Source: Sandaracinaceae bacterium
GTDB taxonomy: Bacteria > Myxococcota_A > Polyangia > Polyangiales > Houyiibacteriaceae
NCBI GenBank assembly: GCA_016706685.1
Contig: JADJJE010000014.1
Location: 124,001-188,000 of the forward strand
Length of the DNA: 64,000 nucleotides
Reading direction: 5' to 3'
Below the pieces are notes generated by a model. The model was not told the DNA's origin. It saw only the letters and a list, made by a program, of their open reading frames with translations, and ran no database searches. Both the position numbers and the translations under genes were made by a program. Shown here one piece after another: positions 18,741 through 28,763 of the stretch. Within the stretch, counting starts at the first letter, position 1. The number at the start of each line of letters is the position of its first letter.

Positions 18741-19579
18741 GCGGCCTGTACGAGGCTCTCGGCACATGGCTGCGCGACCCCATGGTGCGCATGCCGCTCT
18801 TCGCGCTCCTGTTCTGGATCGTCGGGCTCGTCGTGGCGCGGCTCGTGGTCGGGGGCCTGGCGCGCGTCGCGGCCCAGCACCTCGACGCGCAGCGTGTCAC
18901 GTCGGGCCGTCGGATCGCGTTCTATGGGCTCGCCATCCTGGTGACCCTGGCGGCCCTGCACCGGGGCGGCATCGACATGAGCGTGTTCTTCGGGGCGGCC
19001 GGCATCCTCACGGTCGCGTTCGGCTTCGCCTCCCAGACCAGCATGTCGAACCTCATCAGCGGCGTCTTCTTGATCGGTGAGCGCTCGTTCACGGTGGGCG
19101 ACTGGATCACGGTGGGGAGCGCCACCGGCGAGGTCCTCAGCATCGACCTGCTATCGGTGAAGCTGCGCACGCCCGAGAACCTGTTCGTGCGCGTCCCGAA
19201 CGAGACGCTGATCAAGACGGACATCGTCAACCTGAGCCGCTTCCCCATCCGACGCGTGGAGATCGACTTCCGCGTGGAGTACGAGACGGACCTCGCTGCG
19301 CTGGCTCAGCTGCTCGAGGGCATCGTGCACGAGCTGCCCGAGTGCTTGCTGGAGCCCAAGACGCACTTCTTCGTGCAGGACTTCACGGACGCCGCGGTGT
19401 GGGTGAAGTTCCGCTTCTGGACGCGCCGGGAGGTGTTCCTCGAGGCCCGCGCCACCGTGCAGGCCTTGGCGCAGGAGCGGCTGGCCGCGGCCGGCATTCG
19501 CCAGCCCACGCAGCGCCTGCGCATGGAGCGCCCGGCGGCGCTCGACGCCGCGATGGAGTCCCCGCCCGACGTCAGCTGA
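18737..19579 (+). CDS. MscS-family small-conductance mechanosensitive channel
   Basis: 280-aa MscS-type channel that would release solutes on hypo-osmotic shock. Transmembrane segments at about 18-40 and 57-75 are followed by the pore helix TM3 (VFFGAAGILTVAFGFASQTSMSNLISGVFLIGERSF; the Gly/Ala-rich face and FGFASQ are typical), then the beta domain (VGDWITVGSATGEVLSIDLLSVKLRTPENLFVRVPN) and an alpha/beta C-terminal domain. Length is close to E. coli MscS (286). The GTG start at 18737 overlaps the DUF432 stop codon. Its 3' end overlaps the convergent TerB-like gene by 8 bp. Confidence 0.93.
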   Translation: MSGLYEALGTWLRDPMVRMPLFALLFWIVGLVVARLVVGGLARVAAQHLDAQRVTSGRRIAFYGLAILVTLAALHRGGIDMSVFFGAAGILTVAFGFASQTSMSNLISGVFLIGERSFTVGDWITVGSATGEVLSIDLLSVKLRTPENLFVRVPNETLIKTDIVNLSRFPIRRVEIDFRVEYETDLAALAQLLEGIVHELPECLLEPKTHFFVQDFTDAAVWVKFRFWTRREVFLEARATVQALAQERLAAAGIRQPTQRLRMERPAALDAAMESPPDVS

Positions 19580-20009
19580 CGTGCAGCTCGGCCTCGATGC
19601 GCGCGGCCTCTTCGTGCGACAGCTTGGCGCCGTGGACGAGGGCACGGAGCCGCACCCGCTCGGGCTCCGACACCCCTTCGCTGATGGCCGCCACCGCGTA
19701 CGCCAGCCGCACCCCCGGCTGCGCCAAGTGGGCCTCGTGGAGGTTGACGCCCACCTGCTCGGCGAAGCGCACCCCACCGCTGACCGCGATGCGCTTGCGC
19801 GCGCTCTCGATCTGCTCCGACACCTCGGCCGCCGTGAGCGAGTGCGCGATGGTCGACTCGAGGGCCAGCTGGATGCTGGCGCGCTCGGCCTCGTCGATCA
19901 CCAGGTCGGCGTGCGCGATGACGACGACCACGTTGACCAGCAGGCGGAGCTGCAGCGGGGTGAAGGCGGCCGCGTTCTGGGCGATGATTTCGGCGAGGGT
20001 CGGGTCCAT
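19572..20009 (-). CDS. TerB-like helical protein (second in window)
   Basis: 145-aa soluble helical protein with the TerB-type pattern: LLVNVVVVIAHADLVIDEAERASIQLALEST (acidic metal-site helix-turn-helix) and a second half with LAYAVAAISEGVSEPERVRLRALVHGAKLSHEEA. The start MDPTLAEI at 20009 is preferred; an ATG at 20030 would add seven residues of no evident structure. Divergent from the Ser/Thr kinase gene with about 100 bp between starts. Function unknown. Not a close copy of the other TerB-like protein encoded at 11799-12344. Confidence 0.6.
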   Translation of the reverse strand: MDPTLAEIIAQNAAAFTPLQLRLLVNVVVVIAHADLVIDEAERASIQLALESTIAHSLTAAEVSEQIESARKRIAVSGGVRFAEQVGVNLHEAHLAQPGVRLAYAVAAISEGVSEPERVRLRALVHGAKLSHEEAARIEAELHVS

Positions 20010-20110
20010 GCGAGTGGCCGACCATATCATGGCGGGGCGGGGGTGTCCGAGACGGATGGCGCGTACAACTGTCTGGCGGGCATTCGCTGCGCTAGGCTGT
20101 GCATTCGACG

Positions 20111-22381
<2,271 letters not shown>

Positions 22382-22403
22382 CGCCAACCGCCAGGCGCCC
22401 GCG

Positions 22404-23885
22404 CTAGGCGCGCTGCTCGTCGAGGCGTCGCACGAAGTCACCCAGGATGCGTGCGTAGAGCTCGTCGCCCAGCAAGGCGTCTTCCACGCCCTCGTCGATG
22501 CTGGGGTTGTCGTTCACTTCGATGACCACCGCGCGGTCACCGAACTGCTTCACGTCCACGCCGTAGAGGCCATCGCCGATCAGGTTGGCGGCGTTCATGG
22601 CCGCGGTGAGCACCGCGGGCGGCACCGCGCTGATGGGCAGCGTCTCGAAGCCTCCGCCGGTGTTCGCGCTGGTGTCCGCTGCGTGGTTGTAGATCTGCCA
22701 GTGCGACGGAGCCATGAAGTACTTGCACGCGTAGAGCGGCTGACGGTTCATCACGCCGATGCGCCAGTCGTACTCGGTGAGCATGAACTCCTGGGCCAGC
22801 AACAGGGCCGAGCGCTCGAACAGCTTGCGCGTCACCTTGTGCAGTCCGTTCATGTCCTCGGCGAGCTCGATGCCCTTCGAGAACGCTCCGTCGGGGATCT
22901 TGACCACCACCGGGAAGCTCAGCTCCTCGGCCACGTGCGTCAGCGACTCCGGGCGCGAGCGGTAGAGCATGGCGGCACGCGGTGTGGGCACGCCCGCGGT
23001 CTTGAGGAGGTCCCACAGGAAGAGCTTGTTGGTGCAGCGCAGGATGGAGCTCGGATCGTCGATCACCACCATGCCCTCGTTCTCGGCGCGCTTGGCGAAG
23101 CGGAACGTGTGGTGGTTGATGGCGGTGGTCTCGCGGATGAAGAGCGCGTCGTACTCGGCGAGGCGGCCGAAGTCGCGCTTGCGCACGCGCTCGATCAACA
23201 GCCCCATGTCCTTGCCCACGCGCTCGAAACGGGCCAGGGCGTCGGGGTCGCTCGGCGCCAGAGCTTCGTTGGGGTCCACCAGCATGGCGACGTCGTAGCG
23301 GTACTTCGTGCGCGCCTTGGGCTCGAGCCACATGCGGGTGCTGAAGCGCTCGAGCGCGAGGCCGAATTCCTCTTCGCTGGCCTCGTCGAGCTTGGCGAGG
23401 TTGCCGGCGGTGACCGACGCGATGCTCCACGACTTTCGCTTCTTGAAGCGCACACGCAGGATGGGGCACGGGAACAGCTCGAAGATCTGGCTGGCGATGT
23501 CCTGCAGCGGCTCGACCGTGGTGGAGCCGAAGTGGAGGATGAGCTCCAGCGACTTCGTGAGCGGGCTGGCATAGGCTTCGAGGGCCGCCATCACGGCGTC
23601 GTCGAGGCTCTCGGTGTCCAGTGAGTAGATGGAGCGCCGGCGGAGATCGTTCAGTGTGCGGACCGAGGGGAGCACGCGGTGACCGCGCGCTTCTGCCAGG
23701 AGCGAGCAATAGTACCCGTAGCTGAGATACTTCTGGCTGCGGCACAGGTTGATCACGCGAACGTGATTCGGGTCCACGCCGTTGGGCGTCCCCGACAAGT
23801 ACTCCTGGACGGTCACGACGTCGTCGCTTGGGTAGAGGTTTGCCCAGTCTTCGAGCTCGGTTACGACGATGATGAGTTTGCGCAT
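22404..23885 (-). CDS. RLAN-RimK-type ATP-grasp ligase (predicted amidoligase)
   Basis: 493-aa protein with two parts. The N-terminal ~190 residues match the RimK-like ATP-grasp N-terminal (RLAN) domain (MRKLIIVVTELEDWANLYPSDDVVTV; SYGYYCSLLAEARGHRVLPSVRTL), and the C-terminal ~290 residues form an ATP-grasp ligase (NKLFLWDLLKTAGVPTPRA; FPVVVKIPDGAFSKGIELAED; LYGVDVKQFGDRAVVIEVNDNPSIDEG, with the Glu/Asn metal site). RimK enzymes add glutamate or other amino acids to protein or peptide termini. Genes of this type are known to pair with GNAT-C39 peptidase genes in predicted peptide-modification systems, and such a gene is divergent here. Start at ATG 23885; an ATG at 23912 is possible. Confidence 0.88.
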   Translation of the reverse strand: MRKLIIVVTELEDWANLYPSDDVVTVQEYLSGTPNGVDPNHVRVINLCRSQKYLSYGYYCSLLAEARGHRVLPSVRTLNDLRRRSIYSLDTESLDDAVMAALEAYASPLTKSLELILHFGSTTVEPLQDIASQIFELFPCPILRVRFKKRKSWSIASVTAGNLAKLDEASEEEFGLALERFSTRMWLEPKARTKYRYDVAMLVDPNEALAPSDPDALARFERVGKDMGLLIERVRKRDFGRLAEYDALFIRETTAINHHTFRFAKRAENEGMVVIDDPSSILRCTNKLFLWDLLKTAGVPTPRAAMLYRSRPESLTHVAEELSFPVVVKIPDGAFSKGIELAEDMNGLHKVTRKLFERSALLLAQEFMLTEYDWRIGVMNRQPLYACKYFMAPSHWQIYNHAADTSANTGGGFETLPISAVPPAVLTAAMNAANLIGDGLYGVDVKQFGDRAVVIEVNDNPSIDEGVEDALLGDELYARILGDFVRRLDEQRA

Positions 23886-23998
23886 GGTGGCCACGTCGGG
23901 CGGGGGGTCCATGGCGGACTCGGCGCGCTCGAATCGGAGGCCGCTAGAATTGAGCCGCGCGCGGTGGTACGCAAGGGTTTGCTCGCGAATTGAGAACC

Positions 23999-25204
23999 AT
24001 GTCCACGGAAGCCCTGAGAACGCTAGAGATTCGACCCGCGCGCACAGAGGACCTGCGCGCGCTCGTGGCGCTCGAAGAGGCGGTGTTCGACTACGATCGG
24101 CTCTCGCGGCGTAACTTCCAGTGGATGCAACGGAGGGCGAACGCCGCGCTGTTGGTGGCCACTCCACCCACCCCGGAGGGCGAGACGGCGGTCACGGAGC
24201 CCGAGATCGCGGGCTACGCGTTGGTGCTGTTTCACCGCGGCACGTCGCTGGCGCGGCTCTACTCCATCGCCGTGTCGGACAGCGCACGCGGGCAGCGTCT
24301 GGGGGCCCGGTTGCTGGAGGCGGCCGAGGCCGAGGCCGTTGCGCGCGGCGCCGTGTACCTGCGCCTCGAGGTGCGCGCCGACAACGCCACGGCCATCCAG
24401 CTGTACGTCTCGCGCGGGTACGTGCCGTTCGAGCGCGTGGTGGGGTACTACGGCCAGCACGGTGACGCGCTGCGGTTCGAGAAGCGCATCCGGTTCCCCA
24501 GCCTCGAGAGCCACGTCCGCGCCATCCCCTACTACGAGCAGATCACCGACTTCACGTGCGGGTCCGCGTCGCTCATGATGGCCATGGCTGCGCTCGACAG
24601 CGACTACACCCCGTCGCGCCAGGAAGAACTCCAGATCTGGCGCGAGGCGACCACCATCTTCATGACCAGCGGCCACGGGGGTTGCAGCCCACACGGCCTG
24701 GCGGTGGCTGCCGCCACGCGGGGCTTCGAGGTGTCCGTCTACAGCAACAGCGACAGCGTGCCTTTCCTCGAGGGGGTCCGTGACGAGGCCAAGAAGGAGG
24801 TCATGCGCTTGGTCCACGAGGACTTCCTCGCGAAGCTGGACGCCTCGCATGCGCAGGTGGTGCAGAGCGTGCTCAGCTTCGAAGAGCTCCGCGCACGCAT
24901 GGACGAGGGGGTGGTGCCGGTGGTGCTGATCAGCGAGTACCGGCTCACGCACAAGAAGGCGCCCCACTGGGTGGTGCTCACGGGGTACGACGAGCGCTTC
25001 GTCTACATGCACGACCCGGGTGTCGACGAAGACGAGCATCGCTCGGCGACCGACTACATCCACGTCCCGGTGACCCACGCCGACTTCGAGCGCATGTCCC
25101 GCTTCGGGCGCTCGCGCTTGCGCTCCGTGGTGATGCTGAGCGCGCCGCGGTCGCGGTCGGGTGACCGCCGCCGCAAGTCTCGCCGCCGCACCCCAACCCC
25201 CTGA
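23999..25204 (+). CDS. GNAT acetyltransferase fused to C39-like cysteine peptidase
   Basis: 401-aa bifunctional protein. Residues 9-160 are a GNAT acyltransferase (LYSIAVSDSARGQRLGARLLEAAE acetyl-CoA loop at 88-111; NATAIQLYVSRGYVPFE). Residues about 175-385 are a peptidase C39-like/papain-fold domain: catalytic Cys187 in DFTCGSASLMMAMAAL, His323 in APHWVVLTGYDE and Asp339 in VYMHDPGVDEDE. A basic tail (RRRKSRRRTPTP) ends the protein. This fusion is known next to RLAN-RimK ligases, as here (divergent, 113 bp apart), so a joint role in making, acetylating or cleaving a peptide tag is likely (inference). The ATG at 23999 is preferred to a TTG at 23990. The intergenic region has TAGAAT at 23945 and a repeated GAATTGAG at 23947 and 23987. 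Confidence 0.88.
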   Translation: MSTEALRTLEIRPARTEDLRALVALEEAVFDYDRLSRRNFQWMQRRANAALLVATPPTPEGETAVTEPEIAGYALVLFHRGTSLARLYSIAVSDSARGQRLGARLLEAAEAEAVARGAVYLRLEVRADNATAIQLYVSRGYVPFERVVGYYGQHGDALRFEKRIRFPSLESHVRAIPYYEQITDFTCGSASLMMAMAALDSDYTPSRQEELQIWREATTIFMTSGHGGCSPHGLAVAAATRGFEVSVYSNSDSVPFLEGVRDEAKKEVMRLVHEDFLAKLDASHAQVVQSVLSFEELRARMDEGVVPVVLISEYRLTHKKAPHWVVLTGYDERFVYMHDPGVDEDEHRSATDYIHVPVTHADFERMSRFGRSRLRSVVMLSAPRSRSGDRRRKSRRRTPTP

Positions 25205-25208
25205 GTGC

Positions 25209-25700
25209 TCAGCGCAGGGTGCGGAGGTGCTGCTCCAGCTGGGCCAGGCGCTCCTTCAAGAACTCGCTGTCGGGCTCGAGCTGACAAGCGCCACGCAGCG
25301 CTCGTTGCGCGGCTTTCCAGTCTTGACGCTTGGTGGCGTCCACCGCGTCGTCGTACAGCGTGCGTGCCTGGGCCGAGCGGATGCGCGGGGCGCTCGGGGC
25401 CGCCGCCTTGGGCTTGGGCTTTGCGGCCTCGCGGGCCTCGGAGGTGAGGCGCAGCTCACCGCGCTCGAGGGCCTCGTCGTACCGCGTGCGGGCCACCGGG
25501 TCGGTCAGCACCTGGAAGGCCTCCGTGCCGCGTCGGTAGATGGCGTTGGCGCGCTCCAGCTTCTCGGGCGTGGCCCCCGCAAAGCGATCGGGGTGATAGC
25601 GCCGCGCGAAGACGCGGAACGCCTCCTTCACTTTCACGATGCTGGCCTCTTCGTCCACGCCCAGCAGCGCGTAGTAGTCGAGCTGGTCGAGGTCGCTCAT
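25209..25700 (-). CDS. J-domain co-chaperone
   Basis: 163-aa protein. Residues 7-75 are a J domain (YYALLGVDEEASIVKVKEAF; RRYHPDRFAG with the HPD motif; FQVLTDPVARTRYDEAL) that stimulates Hsp70 ATPase. A Lys/Pro/Ala linker and a helical C-terminus with a TPR-like pattern (ARTLYDDAVDATKRQDWKAAQRALRGACQLEPDS) follow; there is no Gly/Phe or zinc-finger region, so it is a class III J protein, not DnaJ. Its ATG overlaps the stop of the Hsp70 gene upstream (ATGA, 25697-25700): a coupled, dedicated chaperone/co-chaperone pair. Confidence 0.92.
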   Translation of the reverse strand: MSDLDQLDYYALLGVDEEASIVKVKEAFRVFARRYHPDRFAGATPEKLERANAIYRRGTEAFQVLTDPVARTRYDEALERGELRLTSEAREAAKPKPKAAAPSAPRIRSAQARTLYDDAVDATKRQDWKAAQRALRGACQLEPDSEFLKERLAQLEQHLRTLR

Positions 25701-28324
25701 CGGCGCCCCGCGAGCGCCACGGACTGACGGGCCTGCATCGAGCGAATCTCGTCTTCCGACACGCCGCCAAGCAGGTTGATGCGCGTGGCTTGCTGGACAC
25801 CGGTCTCCACGTCCACCGCGCGCACGTCGAGCGTCCCGCTCGCGTCCAGGATGAAGGTCACCTCGATGCGCACGCCACCGCGCGGCGCGTCGCGCAGCCC
25901 CGTCAGCAGCACGTCGCCCAGCGCCTGGTTCTCACCGTAGGCGCGCGCATCGCCCTGGCAGATGCGCACGTGCACCTCCAGTTGACCGTCCTGCGCGGTG
26001 GAGAAGATGCGGCTCTGCTCCGTGGGGATGGGCGTGTTCCTGCGGATGAGGTGCTGGCAGTAGCCGCCCACCGTCTCGAGCCCCAGTGAAAGGGGCGTGA
26101 CGTCCATCAGCAGCGGCGCCGGCCCGCTCACGGCCAGCACGGGACGCGTCATCTCGGCATGGACCGGAGCCGTGATCGCAGACGCCATGGGCGCCGCGCG
26201 GCTGGGCAGCGCCATGACCTGGTCGAGCGGATCCGCGACCGGCTCTGCGAGGTCTGTGCCGATCATGACCTCGAAGTCCTCGTCCTCGAGGGCCTCGGTG
26301 TTCACGCGCTTCCGCGACGTGGCCATGAACTGGATGTCGGCCTCCCCCAGCGTCTCGGTGTTCACGCGCTGCCGCGACGTGGCCATGAACTGGATGTCCG
26401 CCTCGCCGAGTGTCTGCGTGGTGGTCAGCGAGGGGGGCGGTGCGGGCTCGGACTCCAGCAGCTCGAGGTCCTCGAGGTCGCCGAGATCTTCGAATTCGCT
26501 GGTGACGGTGGGCGCCACCATGCCCGAGAGCGTGTTGACCTTGGGCCGCGACACGGGGGCGATCGGGGCATCCAGCATGTCCAGCGCCATGCGCGGGGGA
26601 CTGGCCGGCGCGGGGCCCGAGCCGGTGCCGAACTGCGCCGTGTTCTCGCGCTGACGCCCAGGGTTGGCGGCCGCGCGGGAGACCCCCAGCACCATGGGCC
26701 GCACGTCGGGGGTGGACGGCTCGTCCAGCTTGAGCAGCGAGCTCCCTTCGGTCCGGGCGAAGGGTGACGCCGTGATCACCGCGGCGCTGGTGGCTCCCGG
26801 CACCAACGTGGGGTGCTTGGGTGGCAGCGGTGCTCGTGCCGCGCCGCCGCCCAGCTCGTCAGCCATCGGGTCGTCGAGGTTCAGCAGGGGCTTGGCACCG
26901 CCGCTCGGCTTCGGGGCGCCGACGCTGATGGCGGGGACGCCCACGCTGATGGCGGGCACCGCCGACACGCCGCGTGGCTTGCTGATGTCGGCGGTCACGA
27001 CCTCCACGGCGGCGGTGGGTGCAGCGACGCGCTCGACCTGCACGTTGGGTGCGAACGCAGGCCCCTTCGGGAGAGCATCCTTGCGCGCCATGTTGGCGCC
27101 CTGCGCCGCGCGCAGATCGGTGAGCGACACCTTCTTCAGCGCGACCCGACCGAGGGCCATGCGCCCACGCGCAGCCTCGGGGCCACCGAGCGCGAGGGCA
27201 TGCAGTGCCGCCCCTTGGGCCACCACGAGATCGGGGTCGATCTCCTGGCGCGGAGCCTGGCCGAAGAACTGCGTGACCAGCTCACGCACCAGCGGGACCC
27301 GCGTGGAGCCGCCCACCAGGATGACGCTGTCGATGTCCTTTACGGTCAGGCCCGACTGCTTCATCGCGATCTTGCAGACCTCGATGCTCTTCTCGAGGGT
27401 GGGCCGCATGCGCAGCTCGAGCTCCGTGCGCGTCATGTTGAACGCGAGGTCGAGCGCGTGACCGCTCTCACCGTACGCGAGCTCCTCCACCGTGACCGCG
27501 ACTTTTTCGTCCGCAGAGAGCTGGCACTTGGTCCACTCCGCCGCCGCGCGTAGTCGCTCGAAGGCCTGCGCGTCGCCGCGCACGTCGTAGCGGTGCTGCT
27601 TCAGAAAGTGGTCGGCCATCGCCTCGGCGATGATCAGGTCGATGTCGTCGCCGCCGAGGAAGCTGTCGCCGGCGGTGGCCACCACCTCGAACACGTCCTT
27701 GTCGAGCTCGAGGATGGTCAGGTCGAACGTGCCGCCGCCCAAGTCGAACACGGCCACCCGCTCGGCGCGCTGCTTGCCGTAACCGTAGGCCAGCGCGGCC
27801 GCAGTCGGCTCGTTGATGATGCGCGCGACCTCCAAGCCCGCCACGCGCCCCGCCGCCTTGGTAGCGCTGCGCTGCAGCTCGTTGAAGTTCGCGGGAACCG
27901 TGATGACCGCTCGGTTGACCGACTGCCCCAGGCGCGCCTCGGCGATGCGACGAACCTCGCGCAGCACGAAGGCGCTGATCTCGGTCAGTGTGTAGGTCTC
28001 GTCCCGCACGGTGACGACCACACCACCGCTGCCGCTCTCGGTGAGCTCGAACGCGAAGCGGGACTTCGCGGTCGCCACCTCGGGGCTCTTGAACGGGCGA
28101 CCGATGAGTCGCTTGATCGAGTAGACCGTGTTTCGGGCGTCGATCAGGCGCCGGTCGCGCGCCTCCTCGCCCACCAATATACGCCGCTCCGGGTGGAACG
28201 ATACGACCGAGGGGATGAGACGATTGCCAGCCTCGTCGGCGAGGACGGTGACTTGTTCGCCGTCCGCCACGGCCACGACGGAGTTCGTCGTGCCGAGGTC
28301 GATTCCTAGAATGATGCCGCTCAT
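25697..28324 (-). CDS. Hsp70/DnaK-like chaperone with a ~360-residue insertion and no lid
   Basis: 875-aa Hsp70 homologue. The nucleotide-binding domain (1-380) is intact: GIDLGTTNS (7-15), FDLGGGTFDLT (193-203), VGGSTRVP (337-344). About 360 residues of Pro/Ala/Ser-rich, largely disordered sequence (about 381-738) then separate it from the interdomain linker, which is still present as LLMDVTPLSLGLET (738-751). The substrate-binding beta domain follows (NTPIPTEQSRIFSTAQDGQ; VRICQGDARAYGENQALG), but the protein ends about 20 residues after it, so the helical lid is missing. The insertion holds a perfect-length 20-residue tandem repeat starting TLGEADIQFMATSR (638-677). It is coupled to a J-protein gene. 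It is probably a specialised Hsp70, not housekeeping DnaK. Confidence 0.9.
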   Translation of the reverse strand: MSGIILGIDLGTTNSVVAVADGEQVTVLADEAGNRLIPSVVSFHPERRILVGEEARDRRLIDARNTVYSIKRLIGRPFKSPEVATAKSRFAFELTESGSGGVVVTVRDETYTLTEISAFVLREVRRIAEARLGQSVNRAVITVPANFNELQRSATKAAGRVAGLEVARIINEPTAAALAYGYGKQRAERVAVFDLGGGTFDLTILELDKDVFEVVATAGDSFLGGDDIDLIIAEAMADHFLKQHRYDVRGDAQAFERLRAAAEWTKCQLSADEKVAVTVEELAYGESGHALDLAFNMTRTELELRMRPTLEKSIEVCKIAMKQSGLTVKDIDSVILVGGSTRVPLVRELVTQFFGQAPRQEIDPDLVVAQGAALHALALGGPEAARGRMALGRVALKKVSLTDLRAAQGANMARKDALPKGPAFAPNVQVERVAAPTAAVEVVTADISKPRGVSAVPAISVGVPAISVGAPKPSGGAKPLLNLDDPMADELGGGAARAPLPPKHPTLVPGATSAAVITASPFARTEGSSLLKLDEPSTPDVRPMVLGVSRAAANPGRQRENTAQFGTGSGPAPASPPRMALDMLDAPIAPVSRPKVNTLSGMVAPTVTSEFEDLGDLEDLELLESEPAPPPSLTTTQTLGEADIQFMATSRQRVNTETLGEADIQFMATSRKRVNTEALEDEDFEVMIGTDLAEPVADPLDQVMALPSRAAPMASAITAPVHAEMTRPVLAVSGPAPLLMDVTPLSLGLETVGGYCQHLIRRNTPIPTEQSRIFSTAQDGQLEVHVRICQGDARAYGENQALGDVLLTGLRDAPRGGVRIEVTFILDASGTLDVRAVDVETGVQQATRINLLGGVSEDEIRSMQARQSVALAGRR
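26294..26413. repeat. 60-bp tandem duplication inside the Hsp70 insertion
   Basis: Two adjacent 60-bp units, differing at only a few bases, encode two copies of a 20-residue segment (TLGEADIQFMATSR plus R/K-RVNTE) in the Hsp70 insertion. This is a recent in-frame duplication. Confidence 0.85.
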
Positions 28325-28457
28325 CGAGTCTCAGGGGATAGCCCCAGGGGGCGCCAGACGCTGATGCTGCCAGAAGGCGCCGCTGCTGACTACTCTCAGC
28401 CTTTTTCTGCTTCGATCGCGGGCGCGGCCCGCTCCGAAAAAAAGAAATGTCGCAAAC

Positions 28458-28487
28458 TGGACGCCTGAGCAGTGGTGCTCGTACACT
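28458..28487 (+). promoter_or_regulatory. Promoter of the small winged-helix gene
   Basis: TGGACG (28458-28463) and TACACT (28482-28487) are 18 bp apart. The expected start of transcription is at or next to the ATG at 28494, and no Shine-Dalgarno exists, so the mRNA is probably leaderless. The wider 28325-28493 region also holds a GC-rich inverted repeat (GCGGGC at 28418-28423 with GCCCGC at 28427-28432) beside an A-run. Confidence 0.45.
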
Positions 28488-28493
28488 GAACAC

Positions 28494-28754
28494 ATGAACC
28501 GTGAACAACTGATCCTGGGTACGCTCCTCTCCCTCTTCGACCTCGCGCACGACCTCGGGCACTCCGAGTCGGTGCGCGTGAACCGGGTGGCGGGTCGCAT
28601 CGGTGCCAGCGCCGCGGCCGTGCGAGCCGCTCTCGTCCACCTCGAGTCGCGTGACCTGGTGGACGCAGAGCGCGTGCGGCTCACGCTGCGTGGCCTCGCC
28701 GTCGCCAGCGCGTTTCGGGCCACCGAGGATGTCCGTGTGCGGGTGGCCGCCTGA
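28494..28754 (+). CDS. Small winged helix-turn-helix protein
   Basis: 86-aa protein that folds, by pattern, as a winged helix: helix 1 QLILGTLLSLFDLAHDLGHS, helix-turn-helix VRVNRVAGRIGASAAAVRAALVHLESRDLV, then a beta wing VDAERVRLTLRGLAVASAF. It resembles small MarR/PadR-like or archaeal-type DNA-binding proteins, but I recognise no named family. It is monocistronic, divergent from the Hsp70 gene and convergent with the acyltransferase gene; the two stop codons sit inside one short palindrome at 28751-28767. It may regulate the divergent chaperone operon (inference from position only). Confidence 0.7.
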   Translation: MNREQLILGTLLSLFDLAHDLGHSESVRVNRVAGRIGASAAAVRAALVHLESRDLVDAERVRLTLRGLAVASAFRATEDVRVRVAA

Positions 28755-28763
28755 AACTCCGTT

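Noticed and set aside
28418..28432. GC-rich inverted repeat before the Hsp70 gene as CIRCE/heat-shock operator
   Set aside because: It does not match the CIRCE consensus or a sigma32 promoter; kept only as a remark.
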